Below, in pieces: positions 1-8,115 of a stretch of 64,000 bases of DNA. Under the pieces are notes generated by a model. That model did not search any database and had not been told where the DNA came from. It saw only the letters and a program-made list of their open reading frames with translations. The position numbers and the translations under genes are program-made. Location: positions 10,391 through 74,390 of the forward strand of contig MKST01000005.1 in NCBI GenBank assembly GCA_001897355.1. Reading direction: 5' to 3'. How positions within the stretch are numbered: the first letter of the stretch is position 1; each line of letters begins with the position of its first letter. This DNA comes from Solirubrobacterales bacterium 67-14 (GTDB taxonomy: Bacteria > Actinomycetota > Thermoleophilia > Solirubrobacterales > 70-9).

Positions 1-1
1 G

Positions 2-118
2 CTGGGAGACCAGGCCCTGGGCGACAGCCTGGCCGCCATATCGACCCGCCTCCAGACCCGAAACGGGGTAGAGGAAGCCGCCACCCTCATCGAAGCCGCC
101 GCCAACTCCCGACCCTGA
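2..118 (+). CDS. C-terminal fragment, possible glycosyltransferase
   Basis: An open frame enters from the left edge and ends at a TGA at 116-118, leaving 38 codons. The fragment is an amphipathic, Ala-rich helix pair ending in EEAATLIEAAANSRP. That resembles the last helix of UGT/MGT-type glycosyltransferases, where an Arg-x-Gly-xx-xAAxLIE pattern is common. Too little is present to see any catalytic residue, so the family is a guess. It runs toward the DUF559 gene on the other strand, and a palindrome lies between the two ends. Confidence 0.35.
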   Translation: MGDQALGDSLAAISTRLQTRNGVEEAATLIEAAANSRP

Positions 119-136
119 GCCCAGGCCGTCAAGGGC

Positions 137-185
137 CGCTTGGTTCGATTTGCAAGCGCTATGGCCTAGTAAGTCGAACCAAGCG
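137..185. repeat. 49-bp palindromic repeat, copy 1
   Basis: Perfect 12-bp inverted arms (137-148 and 174-185; arm CGCTTGGTTCGA) enclose a 25-nt loop. It is 47/49 identical, in direct orientation, to 1182-1230. It lies between convergent gene ends, and the TAG stop of the downstream minus-strand gene (166-168) sits in its loop, so the repeat also encodes that protein's last residues. It may be a bidirectional terminator or the edge of a mobile cassette. Confidence 0.85.
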
Positions 186-1092
186 CCATTCTGATCTGGT
201 TGACGACCCATTCTGGACGTTCGACCACGTCGTTCCAGGTGAAGCGGAGGACGCGAAAGCCGAGGCTCCTCAGGCAGCGGGTCTTCTCGGAATCGGCGAC
301 CAGCGCTTCGGCGTCGCTGTGGAACTTTCTTCCGTCCAGCTCGACCACGAGCCTCGCCTCCAGCCAGACGGCGTCAACCTCGTAGGGACCGATCCGATAG
401 TTGGTAAGAGGCGGCGGGAGACTCCCCTCGGCGCAGACCAGCTTGAACTCGCCTTCGAGAATCGAACGGATACGGCCGGTTGTTGGATCCCAGCTGCCGA
501 TGAGAGCCGCCAGCTTCCTTCGGTTCTTGAACCTGAGGCTCCGGCGGGCCATCCGGTTCAGGCAAGGGGCCGTGAGGAGGCCGTTGCGTCCTGCTTCGAT
601 GAAATATCGGCGAAGCCGACGATCGCTCACCCTTGTGCAGAGGTCGATCAAGGTCCGAGCCGGGTCCATGGTCGGGAGCGGGCCCTTCGGGGCGAAGTCA
701 TCCGGTTCCAGCGAGCCACGGCGGAGGATGAACTTCGACTCGTCGTGGGGAGCGATCCCCCGGACCGACCTTTGGACACCGCGCGGCCTGACCACTTCGA
801 TTCCCGTCCTCGATTGCCCCATTCCCCAAGCCTGGGCGGCGGACTCACCTGCGAGGATCGACCCGTCACCGGCGTAGAGGACACCGGCCATCCAGAACGA
901 CTCGTCGCGGTCGGCCGGCCTGCCGAGTGAATAGACACCGGGCAGGAACTTGAACACATAACCGGACCTGAGCCAGTGCGCGACGACGTCGTTGGACACG
1001 CCCCGGCCGATCAACTGCCTCCGGGCGATCACTCCCTCCTGCGAGGCGGCCAGCGAGTAAGCGATCCGTCTTGCTTCGACACCATTCGCCAT
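166..1092 (-). CDS. DUF559 / AbiEi-like N-terminal domain protein
   Basis: 308 aa. The N-terminus (about 5-60) reads like the winged-helix domain of type IV antitoxins of the AbiEi family (ARRQLIGRGVS...VYSLG). The C-terminus (about 235-305) is a DUF559/VSR-like PD-(D/E)XK nuclease fold, with Asp240, Glu251 and Asp253 in a VDAVW...VVELDG pattern followed by a strand FRVLRFTW. Such two-domain proteins are common and often multicopy in Actinomycetota; their role is not settled (defence, repair and toxin-antitoxin have been suggested). No toxin partner is adjacent. The gene stands alone between two copies of a 49-bp palindrome and its stop codon is inside copy 1. ATG start. Confidence 0.8.
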   Translation of the reverse strand: MANGVEARRIAYSLAASQEGVIARRQLIGRGVSNDVVAHWLRSGYVFKFLPGVYSLGRPADRDESFWMAGVLYAGDGSILAGESAAQAWGMGQSRTGIEVVRPRGVQRSVRGIAPHDESKFILRRGSLEPDDFAPKGPLPTMDPARTLIDLCTRVSDRRLRRYFIEAGRNGLLTAPCLNRMARRSLRFKNRRKLAALIGSWDPTTGRIRSILEGEFKLVCAEGSLPPPLTNYRIGPYEVDAVWLEARLVVELDGRKFHSDAEALVADSEKTRCLRSLGFRVLRFTWNDVVERPEWVVNQIRMALGSTY

Positions 1093-1181
1093 CCGCCGAT
1101 GATGGCCGGGATTCGCTCACACGTGGCTCTATAAGTGCAACAAATCTGTGACAGAGAGCCGTCCCGGCGAGGAAGGCCCGG

Positions 1182-1230
1182 CGCTTGGTTCGACTTGCAA
1201 GCGCTATGGCCTAGTAACTCGAACCAAGCG
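1182..1230. repeat. 49-bp palindromic repeat, copy 2
   Basis: Same 12-bp arms (1182-1193 and 1219-1230) as the copy at 137-185. The two copies differ only at the first and last loop bases. It lies just past the 3' end of the minus-strand thiamine-binding gene and upstream of the DUF559 gene, so it could end transcription of the former. There is no U-run on either strand. Confidence 0.85.
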
Positions 1231-1254
1231 GCCCTTGGGGGCGTGGCCGGTCGG

Positions 1255-1554
1255 CTAGAGGCGGTTGGTTACTGATTCGACCTTTGATTCCAGGGTCTGG
1301 GTCTTGTCGGTTCTCTGGTCGATCTTTAGGACGGTGTAGACGCGGGGGATGCCGGACTCGAAGGGGAGGGCGTGGATCTCGGCGGCGAGGGCGAAGATGT
1401 CCGCCGGGTCGCCTTCGAGGGCGGTGCCCATCGCGTGCATCTCGAACCGCACCTTCTCCTGGCCGTTCAGGTGCCGGGCGATCTCGGCCAACAGGTCCGA
1501 GACCGAGGCTCCTTCGCGACCGATCGGCAGGACGGTGATGTCAGCAGTAGCCAT
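1255..1554 (-). CDS. MTH1187/YkoF-type thiamine-binding protein
   Basis: 99 aa, the whole length of the small MTH1187/YqgV (DUF77) family. Family hallmarks are the opening strand ADITVLPIGREG, the HAMGTALEGD segment (about 40-49) and the PRVYTVLKIDQRTDK strand near the C-terminus. Related proteins form ferredoxin-like tetramers that bind thiamine or related pyrimidines in the cytoplasm; the in vivo role is unclear. It is the last gene of a minus-strand run after the lipid kinase, 30 bp downstream of it, and probably shares its transcript. No thiamine transporter or TPP riboswitch is adjacent. Confidence 0.85.
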   Translation of the reverse strand: MATADITVLPIGREGASVSDLLAEIARHLNGQEKVRFEMHAMGTALEGDPADIFALAAEIHALPFESGIPRVYTVLKIDQRTDKTQTLESKVESVTNRL

Positions 1555-1584
1555 ACACCGATGGTAGCCATCGGGAGACTTGGG

Positions 1585-2556
1585 CTAGGCGACGATGGTG
1601 AGCGCCCCGGGGGCGGCTTCGAGCTTGATCTCCTCGAAGGTGCCGATGTAGTCGCCGTCGACCTGGACCGGGAAGGGGCGCGGCTGGCCGGACTGGTCCT
1701 TCGAGCCGGAGCGGACCCGGGCCTCGGCGAACTCCTCGAAAGCCTCGACCTGTCCGTGCCTGGACGCCTTCATCTTCTCGGTCAAGAGGCGCGGTACGAC
1801 CATGCCCATGTCCAGCAGGTTGGCCCGTCTGAGCAGGATCATGCCCAGCGAACCGTCGTCGATCGCGACGTTCTCGCAGACGTGGACCGGCTGTTTGCTG
1901 AAGTAGGTGAAGGGGTCGGAGTTCTGGACCAGGACCGTGACCCCGCTGTGGACCTCGCCGTCGATCTCGAGGTCGAGCTGGACCGGGTTGCGCATGTAGC
2001 TCTTGAAATAGCCCTTGGTCGCGACCCAGGAGTAGAACCAGGGGCCGGCCCGGCGCTTCCACTTCGGGTTGGCATCGACCTTCTCGACCACGGTCGCGTC
2101 GATTCCGGCGCCGCAGGCGAAGACGAAGTAGCGGTCGTTGATCTTGCCGAGGTCGATCTTGCGGGGCTGGAAGTCATCGGCCAGCGAAAGCAGGTGCTCG
2201 GTCGCATCGACCACGTCGTTGGGGATCCCCAGGGAACGGCAGACCACGTTGGTGTTGCCGCCAGGGAGGAAGGTCACCGGGATATCGGTGCCGGCCAGAC
2301 CGTTCGCGACCTCGTTGACGGTGCCGTCGCCACCGAAAGCGACCACGATGTCGTAGCCGCCGTCCCGGGCGTCGCGCCCGATCTCGGTTGCGTGGTCCTG
2401 GCTCTCGGTTGCCTCGACCTCGACTTCGTACCGGCCCTGAAGGGCATAGACGACCAGGTTCTTCAGGCGATCCGAGACCGTGCTCGCGTAAGGGTTGACG
2501 ATGATCAGCATGCGCCGCTTGCCGTTCATCTTCGGTACCGCCGGCTCGGTGTTCAT
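1585..2556 (-). CDS. Diacylglycerol kinase family lipid kinase
   Basis: 323 aa, typical of the YegS/BmrU/DgkB group. The catalytic-domain signature FGGDGTVNEVANGL is at about 74-87 and the PGGNTNVVCRSL loop follows at about 98-109. The C-terminal beta-sandwich ends in an FPVQVDGDYIGTF strand. The family uses ATP to phosphorylate diacylglycerol or a related lipid at the membrane face; which lipid cannot be told from the sequence. It lies 16 bp after the metallo-hydrolase gene and 30 bp before the thiamine-binding gene, all on the minus strand, so it is probably cotranscribed. Confidence 0.9.
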   Translation of the reverse strand: MNTEPAVPKMNGKRRMLIIVNPYASTVSDRLKNLVVYALQGRYEVEVEATESQDHATEIGRDARDGGYDIVVAFGGDGTVNEVANGLAGTDIPVTFLPGGNTNVVCRSLGIPNDVVDATEHLLSLADDFQPRKIDLGKINDRYFVFACGAGIDATVVEKVDANPKWKRRAGPWFYSWVATKGYFKSYMRNPVQLDLEIDGEVHSGVTVLVQNSDPFTYFSKQPVHVCENVAIDDGSLGMILLRRANLLDMGMVVPRLLTEKMKASRHGQVEAFEEFAEARVRSGSKDQSGQPRPFPVQVDGDYIGTFEEIKLEAAPGALTIVA

Positions 2557-2572
2557 CGGGCCGCCCGCAGGT

Positions 2573-3592
2573 TCACGAGACGACCTCGAAAGTGGAGCGG
2601 TCTTCTCCTTCGACCTCGACCACGCGGCCGTCGGCGACCAGGATGTCGAGGTGGCCGATCACTTCGGAAAGCGTGAGATACGCCTGGGTCAGGGCGATGT
2701 CACCCCAGATCGCGTTGGCGACCGCGTGCGCCGAGTCGTGGCCCTCGGCGACCAGCTTGAAGATCTTCTCGGTCCGGCGGTCCTGCCCGGCCAGTCGCTT
2801 CTCGATCAGGTCGGCGTGGTCAGTGATCGCCAACCCATGTCCGGAAAGCATGATCTCGACCGGCATCGCCGCGGTCGCCTTCAGCGACTCGCGGTAGTTG
2901 ATCAGCGACTTGGTACGTCCGGAGGACCCGTCCAGCCGCTTCGAGATCAGCGGGTTGGAGGAGATGTGGGAGAGCAGGTGGTCGCCGCCGAACATCAGCT
3001 TGCGGTCCTCGTCCCAGAAGACGGTGTCGGAAGGGCTGTGGCCCGGTCGGTGGAAGGTCTGGTACTCGCGGGATCCCATCGTGATCGATTCGCCGGCCCG
3101 GAAGGGATGAGTGACGGTGACCGGAGCACCGAGGTCGCGGAAGCTGGCGGTCACCTCTTTGAGCATGTTGGCGATGTCCATCGGCACCCCGTAACGGACC
3201 ATCAAATCGACCGCCATCTGGTCCTCCTGCTCGGATCCCCAGTTGAACTCGGCCAGCCGCGGCACCACCAGGTCGATCGCCGCGACGCCGGCCCCGGAGC
3301 GGCCGACCACGGTGCTGATCTGGCCGATGTGGTCGATGTGCTGGTGGGTGGCGACCACCAGCTCGATGTCCTCGACCTCGTAACCGGCGGCCTTGACGCC
3401 TTCTTCCAGGCCCTGCATCGACTTCTCCGAACGCGGCCCGGCGTCGATCAGGGTCAGCGGGTCGCCCTCGACCAGGTAGCAGTTGACCCGGCCCACCGCG
3501 AAAGGCGTGGGCACCGGAATGGTGTGGATGCCCCATTCACGCGCCTGGGCGAGTGCCGCCTCCGACTCGGGCGTCGGATCCGGCTCAGCCAC
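2573..3592 (-). CDS. MBL-fold metallo-hydrolase
   Basis: 339 aa. The metal site is seen as ATHQHIDHIGQ (HxHxDH at 83-88), with a later HRPGHSPSD segment and FGGDHLLSH, which supply further His/Asp ligands of a dinuclear zinc centre. A C-terminal helical and winged-helix extension (about 250-330) is typical of the LACTB2/glyoxalase-II-like subgroup, some of which cleave thioesters or RNA. The substrate is not predictable. The start overlaps the end of manB by 8 bp, implying translational coupling. Confidence 0.85.
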   Translation of the reverse strand: MAEPDPTPESEAALAQAREWGIHTIPVPTPFAVGRVNCYLVEGDPLTLIDAGPRSEKSMQGLEEGVKAAGYEVEDIELVVATHQHIDHIGQISTVVGRSGAGVAAIDLVVPRLAEFNWGSEQEDQMAVDLMVRYGVPMDIANMLKEVTASFRDLGAPVTVTHPFRAGESITMGSREYQTFHRPGHSPSDTVFWDEDRKLMFGGDHLLSHISSNPLISKRLDGSSGRTKSLINYRESLKATAAMPVEIMLSGHGLAITDHADLIEKRLAGQDRRTEKIFKLVAEGHDSAHAVANAIWGDIALTQAYLTLSEVIGHLDILVADGRVVEVEGEDRSTFEVVS

Positions 3593-4940
3593 GGATCACC
3601 GCCAGCACCGCGTCGCGCTTTTCCTCCATGTCCGCGCGGGAAACCAGCGATTCTAGATTGAGGCGCAGCAACGGCTCGGTGTTCGAGGGGCGCACGTTGA
3701 AATGCCAGTCTTCGTAGTCGATCGAGACGCCGTCGAGATGGGTTACCTCCGCTTCGGGATGCATCGCCTCGATCTCGTCCATCTTCGCCTGCGGGTCGTC
3801 GACCTCGGAGTTGATTTCACCGGAGATGAAGTACTTGGAATGGAATTCCTCCATCAGTTCGGAAAGCGAGCGACCGTCGGTCGAGATCAGCTCCAGCAAC
3901 CGCAGGGCGGGGAGGGAACCCGAATCGGCGCAGTAGAAGTCCCGGAAGTAGTAGTGGCCGGAGACCTCGCCGCCGAAAACCGCGTTCTCCTCTCGCATGC
4001 GCCGCTTGAAGAAGGCGTGGCCGACTCGCGAGAGGTCGGTCCGGCCGCCGGCTGCGGCGACCACGTCGGGGACCGCCCGGCTCGAGCGGGGGTCGTAGAG
4101 GATGGTGCCGCCGGGCTCGGTCTGAAGCGCCGAGCGGGCCAGCAGGGCGCAGATGAAGTCGCCGTCGCAGAAGCGGCCGTCGCTGTCGATGAAGAAGCAG
4201 CGGTCCGAGTCACCGTCCCAGGCGATGCCGAGGTCGGCACCCTCGTCCTTGACCGTCTTGATGATCAGCTGGCGGTTCTCCTCCAGCAGCGGGTTCGGCT
4301 CGTGGTCGGGGAACTCACCGTTCGGCTCGAAGTAGAGCTCGACCAGGTCCATGCCGAGCTTCTTCAGGACCGGCCCGACCATCGGCCCGGCCATGCCGTT
4401 GCCGCCATCGACCACGATCCGCATCGGCTTGACCTTGGCCGGGTCGACGAAGCCGAGGGCGGCCTGGTGGTACTCGTCCCAGAGGTCGATCTCCTCGTTG
4501 CTGCCGCCGCCCGGCGCGGCGCCCATCCCGGCCTCGACCAGGCCGCGGATGTCACCGATCCCGGCATCGCCGGACAGGGCCAGGGCACCCGTCTGGACCA
4601 GCTTCACTCCGGTGTAGGCCTTGGGGTTGTGGGAGGCGGTGCACATCGCGCCGCCGTCGAGGTCGCGGCTGCCGACCAGGTAGTAGAGCATCTCGGTCGC
4701 GACCTGGCCCGCATCGATCACATGCGCCCCCTCACTGACCATGCCGTCGCGGTAGGCGGCGGCCATGGTCGGGGCCGAGAGCCGCATGTCGCGGCCGAGG
4801 CCGATCCTCAGCTCATGCGGGTCTTTCCGCACCAGGTCGGCGAGGGTGAGGACGAAGGCGCGGCCGATCTGCTCCGCGGTGCTCTCGTCCATTTCCTCGC
4901 CGTAGATGCCGCGGATGTCATATGCCTTGAAGATCGAGAT
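3585..4940 (-). CDS. manB: Phosphomannomutase/phosphoglucomutase
   Basis: Alpha-D-phosphohexomutase that interconverts hexose 6- and 1-phosphates to supply sugar nucleotides. Seen: the phosphoserine loop TASHNP (about 101-106), the metal loop DGDSDR, the sugar-binding GGEVSGHYYF and the C-terminal phosphate loop RPSNTEP. The conserved N-terminal KAYDIRGIYGEE lies upstream of the first in-frame ATG (4892). Between an in-frame TAA (4971-4973) and that ATG there is no ATG, GTG or TTG. I place the start at ATC 4938-4940, giving (M)SIFKAYDIRG, 451 aa, with AGGAAAGG seven bases upstream. An AUC start is rare; the alternative is a start at 4892 that loses the motif. Confidence 0.85.
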   Translation of the reverse strand: MSIFKAYDIRGIYGEEMDESTAEQIGRAFVLTLADLVRKDPHELRIGLGRDMRLSAPTMAAAYRDGMVSEGAHVIDAGQVATEMLYYLVGSRDLDGGAMCTASHNPKAYTGVKLVQTGALALSGDAGIGDIRGLVEAGMGAAPGGGSNEEIDLWDEYHQAALGFVDPAKVKPMRIVVDGGNGMAGPMVGPVLKKLGMDLVELYFEPNGEFPDHEPNPLLEENRQLIIKTVKDEGADLGIAWDGDSDRCFFIDSDGRFCDGDFICALLARSALQTEPGGTILYDPRSSRAVPDVVAAAGGRTDLSRVGHAFFKRRMREENAVFGGEVSGHYYFRDFYCADSGSLPALRLLELISTDGRSLSELMEEFHSKYFISGEINSEVDDPQAKMDEIEAMHPEAEVTHLDGVSIDYEDWHFNVRPSNTEPLLRLNLESLVSRADMEEKRDAVLAVIRG

Positions 4941-4989
4941 GGTGGTGCCTTTCCTGCCGGGTTGACTGGGTTATGACGCCGGGCTCTCC

Positions 4990-5502
4990 CTAACCCGGTT
5001 TGTCGGCCTCATCGCCAAATGCTTCCCGCAGTACGCGGTAGCTGTCCTCAAGAGACTGGGGCATGACCCGGTGGTTCGCGATCACCGGCATGAAGTTCGT
5101 GTCGCCGCCCCAGCGCGGGACGACATGCATGTGGATGTGATGCTCGACGCCGGCACCGGCGGAGCGACCCTGGTTGAAGCCGACGTTGAATCCCTGCGGC
5201 CGGTAGACGTCCTCGAGCCGGTTCATCGCGACCTTCGCCAGGGCTAGCATCTCGGTCGTGGTCTCCGCGGGGATTTCCTGGATCCGGCCGACGTGCTCAT
5301 AAGGCGCGACCATCAAATGCCCGTTCGTGTACGGGTAGAGGTTGAGGATCACGAAGGAATGCTCGCCGCGATGGACGACCAGGGCGGTCTCGTCGTCGCC
5401 GAGGGCCGGTTTCGCGCAGAAGACGCACTGGTCTTCGTTGTCCTTGTCGGCGTCCTTCACATATTTGAGGCGCCAGGGTGCCCAGATCCGATTCTCTGCC
5501 AT
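4990..5502 (-). CDS. HIT family protein, Ap4A phosphorylase-like
   Basis: 170 aa. The histidine triad HIHMHVV is at 122-128 within the segment VEHHIHMHVVPRW. An N-terminal CVFC pair (Cys26/Cys29) and the WAPWRLKYV opening match the actinobacterial HIT group that includes mycobacterial Rv2613c, characterised as a diadenosine tetraphosphate phosphorylase. It is a soluble nucleotide hydrolase or phosphorylase whose exact substrate is inferred from that similarity. It sits between corA and manB on the same strand, with short gaps, probably in one transcript. Confidence 0.88.
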   Translation of the reverse strand: MAENRIWAPWRLKYVKDADKDNEDQCVFCAKPALGDDETALVVHRGEHSFVILNLYPYTNGHLMVAPYEHVGRIQEIPAETTTEMLALAKVAMNRLEDVYRPQGFNVGFNQGRSAGAGVEHHIHMHVVPRWGGDTNFMPVIANHRVMPQSLEDSYRVLREAFGDEADKPG

Positions 5503-5525
5503 CGACGACTCATCCTATTGATGCC

Positions 5526-6542
5526 CTACAGCCAGTGGCGCTTGCGGAAGTAGGCGACCATGCCGACCAGGATCGCGACCATGATCCCGACCACGATGAA
5601 GAAGTGGACGTCGGTGCCGGTGGCCGGGTCGCCGCCGCCGGGGAGGCCCACGTTCATGCCGAAAACCGAGGCGATCAGGGTCAGCGGCAGGACGATCACC
5701 GAGATCGAGGTCAGCACCCGCAGGATGTCGTTCACCTTGTGGCTGAGGATCGATTCGTTGGTCTCCTCAAGCGCGACCACGACCTCCTTGTAGTTCTCGA
5801 GCATGTCCCAGATCCGCTCGTGGGCGTCGACGATGTCGTCGAAGTAGATCTCCAGATCGAGGTCGCTGGCCAGGTAGCGGGACTTCACGTTCTCGAGGTC
5901 CCTCAGCACCGGCCGCTGCGGGCGGATCACCTTGCGGAAGTTGATGATCTCCTGCTTCGCGTTCGAGAGGTCCCGGACCACGTCCTCCGAGTTGCCCTCG
6001 AAGATCTCCTCTTCCAGGGCATCGAGCTTGTTGCCGATCTTGCGCAGCATCGGGAAGCAGTAGTCGAAGCTGTCGTCGACCAGCCGGTACATCAAGTAGC
6101 CGGAGCCGCGGGCGAAGAGCTTGTGGCGCAGCGTGTCATCGGCTCGGCAACGCTCGAAGAGGTACTCGACCGGGGGAATCGACCGGTTGGGCAGGGTGAC
6201 CATGAAGTCCGGTCCGACGAAGATGTCGATCTCCCCGGCGACCAGCCTTTTCGCCTTGCGGTCGAAGACCGGCACGTGGACGACCAGGAACAGGTAGTCC
6301 GGGTACTCGTCGATCTTCGGTCGCTGGTTGTGCGAGAGCACGTCCTCGATGTCGAGGGCATGGAAATCGAAGTTCTCTTCCAGCCAGGCGCGCTCCTCGC
6401 CGCCGGGGCTTTCGATGTTGATCCAGCGCAGACCGCCCGAAGAGATCTCCTCGACCTGGGGTGCGGAGACTTCGGGTTCGGCTGAATCCGGGGTCAGGAG
6501 TTCAGTTTCGCGCGCACGGCGAAGACGAGGGAGGTTCGGCAT
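5526..6542 (-). CDS. corA: CorA family magnesium/divalent-cation channel
   Basis: 338 aa. A large soluble N-terminal domain (1-270) is followed by two C-terminal transmembrane helices. The first ends in the ion-selectivity motif GMN (FGMNVGLPGG) and the second is FFIVVGIMVAILVGMVAYF, followed by a basic tail (RKRHWL). This is the classic pentameric CorA/Alr1 layout for Mg2+ (or Co2+) uptake across the inner membrane. It heads the minus-strand run and is divergent from the SAM-riboswitch operon. ATG start at 6542. Confidence 0.93.
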   Translation of the reverse strand: MPNLPRLRRARETELLTPDSAEPEVSAPQVEEISSGGLRWINIESPGGEERAWLEENFDFHALDIEDVLSHNQRPKIDEYPDYLFLVVHVPVFDRKAKRLVAGEIDIFVGPDFMVTLPNRSIPPVEYLFERCRADDTLRHKLFARGSGYLMYRLVDDSFDYCFPMLRKIGNKLDALEEEIFEGNSEDVVRDLSNAKQEIINFRKVIRPQRPVLRDLENVKSRYLASDLDLEIYFDDIVDAHERIWDMLENYKEVVVALEETNESILSHKVNDILRVLTSISVIVLPLTLIASVFGMNVGLPGGGDPATGTDVHFFIVVGIMVAILVGMVAYFRKRHWL

Positions 6543-6666
6543 CGCCGCCTCCAGTCATGTCGATTCGCTTCGCGGGCATGGAACAACCCTAAACCAGAGG
6601 TCAACCCCTTGCGTGAACGGGATGTATCTGAAATCTGGCTCCACAAACATTCCGGGCGCGGGTTGG

Positions 6667-6672
6667 TAGTCT
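6667..6672 (+). promoter_or_regulatory. Possible -10 element (TAGTCT) for the riboswitch transcript
   Basis: TAGTCT lies about 18 bases before the first paired base of the SAM aptamer, the right distance for a start near 6679. No convincing -35 box could be seen, so this is a weak call based on position. Confidence 0.3.
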
Positions 6673-6688
6673 GTCCGGCAGACATAAG

Positions 6689-6806
6689 CGCCACATCCAG
6701 AGGGGTGGAGGGACTTGGCCCTACGAAACCCCGGCAACCAGCGGTCGCGAGAGCGATCGAGAAGGTGCCAAATCCAGCGGCTCGCGTAGCCGGGAGATGT
6801 GGGGAG
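6689..6806 (+). ncRNA. SAM-I (S-box) riboswitch aptamer
   Basis: Conserved S-box blocks appear in order: AGAGGGGTGGAGGGAC (6699-6714), GGCCCTACGAAACCCCGGCAACC (6717-6739), GGTGCCAAATCCAGC (6764-6778) and a closing GAGATGTGG. Helix P1 is formed by CCACATC (6691-6697) with GATGTGG (6796-6802). It binds S-adenosylmethionine and usually switches off methionine or cysteine genes by termination. A strong intrinsic terminator follows 14 bases later. The regulated operon starts with a threonine-synthase-like gene, then a CysO-like sulfur carrier. Confidence 0.93.
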
Positions 6807-6819
6807 AAGTCCGATCGGA

Positions 6820-6851
6820 CCTTCGCCCCACGCGGCGAAGGTTTTTGTTTT
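6820..6851 (+). terminator. Riboswitch-controlled intrinsic terminator
   Basis: Perfect 8-bp stem CCTTCGCC/GGCGAAGG (6820-6827 and 6834-6841) with a 6-nt loop, followed by TTTTTGTTTT. It lies between the SAM aptamer and the first gene, so ligand binding should favour termination and low SAM should allow read-through. Confidence 0.9.
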
Positions 6852-6882
6852 CCCGCAGGGGATTCATGAAAGGAACGATCGG

Positions 6883-8115
6883 ATGGCAGTCAAGAATTTG
6901 AAATGCAAGGAATGCTCGGCCGAGTACGAGCTCGGGGCGAACTTCTTCTGCGCCGAGTGCTTCGGGCCGCTCGAAGTCAAGTACGACCACTCGGACCTGA
7001 ACCCGGAGGAAACCCGCCGGCGGATCCAGGCCGGATCCCGGGGGATCTGGCGTTACGCCGATTTCCTGCCCTTCCAGAACAAGGCGGGAGACCCGCTCGA
7101 GCCGGGCATGACTCCGCTGCTCAAGGCCGACCGCCTCTCCGAGGTGCTCGGGACCGGGGCCGAGATCTACATCAAGAACGACGCCGCCAACCCGACCCAC
7201 TCCTTCAAGGACCGGGTCGTGGCGGTCGCTATCGCCAAGGCCAAGGAGCTGGGTTTCGAGACCGTCGCCTGTGCCTCCACCGGCAACCTGGCCAACGCCG
7301 TCGCCGCCCACGCCGCTGCGGCGGGTCTCGACTCCTACGTCTTCGTGCCCTCCAACCTGGAGGAGCAGAAGCTGCTCGCCACCGACATCTACGGCACCAA
7401 CCTGGTCGGCGTGAAGGGCAACTACGACGACGTCAACCGGCTCTGCACGCAGCTTGCCGACGAGAAGCCCTGGGCCTTCGTCAACGTCAACCTGCGCCCG
7501 TACTACGCCGAGGGTTCGAAGACCCTCGCTTTCGAGACGGTCGAACAGCTGGGCTGGAACCTGCCGGACCGGGTGGTCGCCCCGATCGCTTCCGGATCGC
7601 TCTTCACCAAGATCTCGCGCGGTTTCCAGGAGTGGCAGGAGGTCGGGTTGGTCGAGGGTGAACAGCCGGTCTTCCACGGCGCCCAGGCCGAGGGCTGCTC
7701 GCCGGTGGCGACCGCCTTCGCCGAGGGCACCCGGGTCTGCCGCCCGCAGAAGCCGGACACGATCGCCAAGAGCCTGGCGATCGGCGACCCGGCCGACGGT
7801 CCCTACGCGGTTGCCCAGGCCAATGAGACCGGCGGTTCGATCGACGCGGTTTCCGACGACGAGATCCGGGCCGGCATCCGCCTGCTGGCCGAGACGACCG
7901 GCATCTTCACCGAGACCGCCGGTGGGGTCACGGTCGGTGTGCTGAAGAAGCTGGCCGACCGCGGCGAGCTGAAGGACGGCGAGAAGGTCGTGGTGTACAT
8001 CACCGGCGAGGGATTGAAGACCCTCGACGCGAATCGCGATAGCTTTGCCCTGACCGCGATCGATCCCAACCCGGAATCGTTCGAAAGCAAGTTCGGCCAG
8101 GAGGTCGCCGCCTGA
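6883..8115 (+). CDS. thrC: Threonine synthase-like PLP enzyme
   Basis: 410 aa fold-type II PLP enzyme. An N-terminal zinc-ribbon has Cys8, Cys11, Cys23 and Cys26; the PLP lysine is Lys109 in PTHSFKD; the ASTGNLANA loop follows. Threonine synthase converts O-phosphohomoserine to threonine. Control by a SAM riboswitch and overlap with a CysO-like sulfur carrier suggest it could instead, or also, make homocysteine from O-phosphohomoserine with carrier thiocarboxylate; that is inference. The start is ATG 6883, preceded by AAAGGA. An in-frame ATG at 6799 lies inside the aptamer P1 helix and is rejected. No hom or thrB gene is adjacent. Confidence 0.88.
   Translation: MAVKNLKCKECSAEYELGANFFCAECFGPLEVKYDHSDLNPEETRRRIQAGSRGIWRYADFLPFQNKAGDPLEPGMTPLLKADRLSEVLGTGAEIYIKNDAANPTHSFKDRVVAVAIAKAKELGFETVACASTGNLANAVAAHAAAAGLDSYVFVPSNLEEQKLLATDIYGTNLVGVKGNYDDVNRLCTQLADEKPWAFVNVNLRPYYAEGSKTLAFETVEQLGWNLPDRVVAPIASGSLFTKISRGFQEWQEVGLVEGEQPVFHGAQAEGCSPVATAFAEGTRVCRPQKPDTIAKSLAIGDPADGPYAVAQANETGGSIDAVSDDEIRAGIRLLAETTGIFTETAGGVTVGVLKKLADRGELKDGEKVVVYITGEGLKTLDANRDSFALTAIDPNPESFESKFGQEVAA

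Noticed and set aside
6799-6882. Upstream ATG that would extend the thrC-like gene by 28 codons
   Set aside because: It lies inside the SAM aptamer P1 helix and the terminator; the ATG at 6883 has a ribosome-binding site and the family N-terminus.
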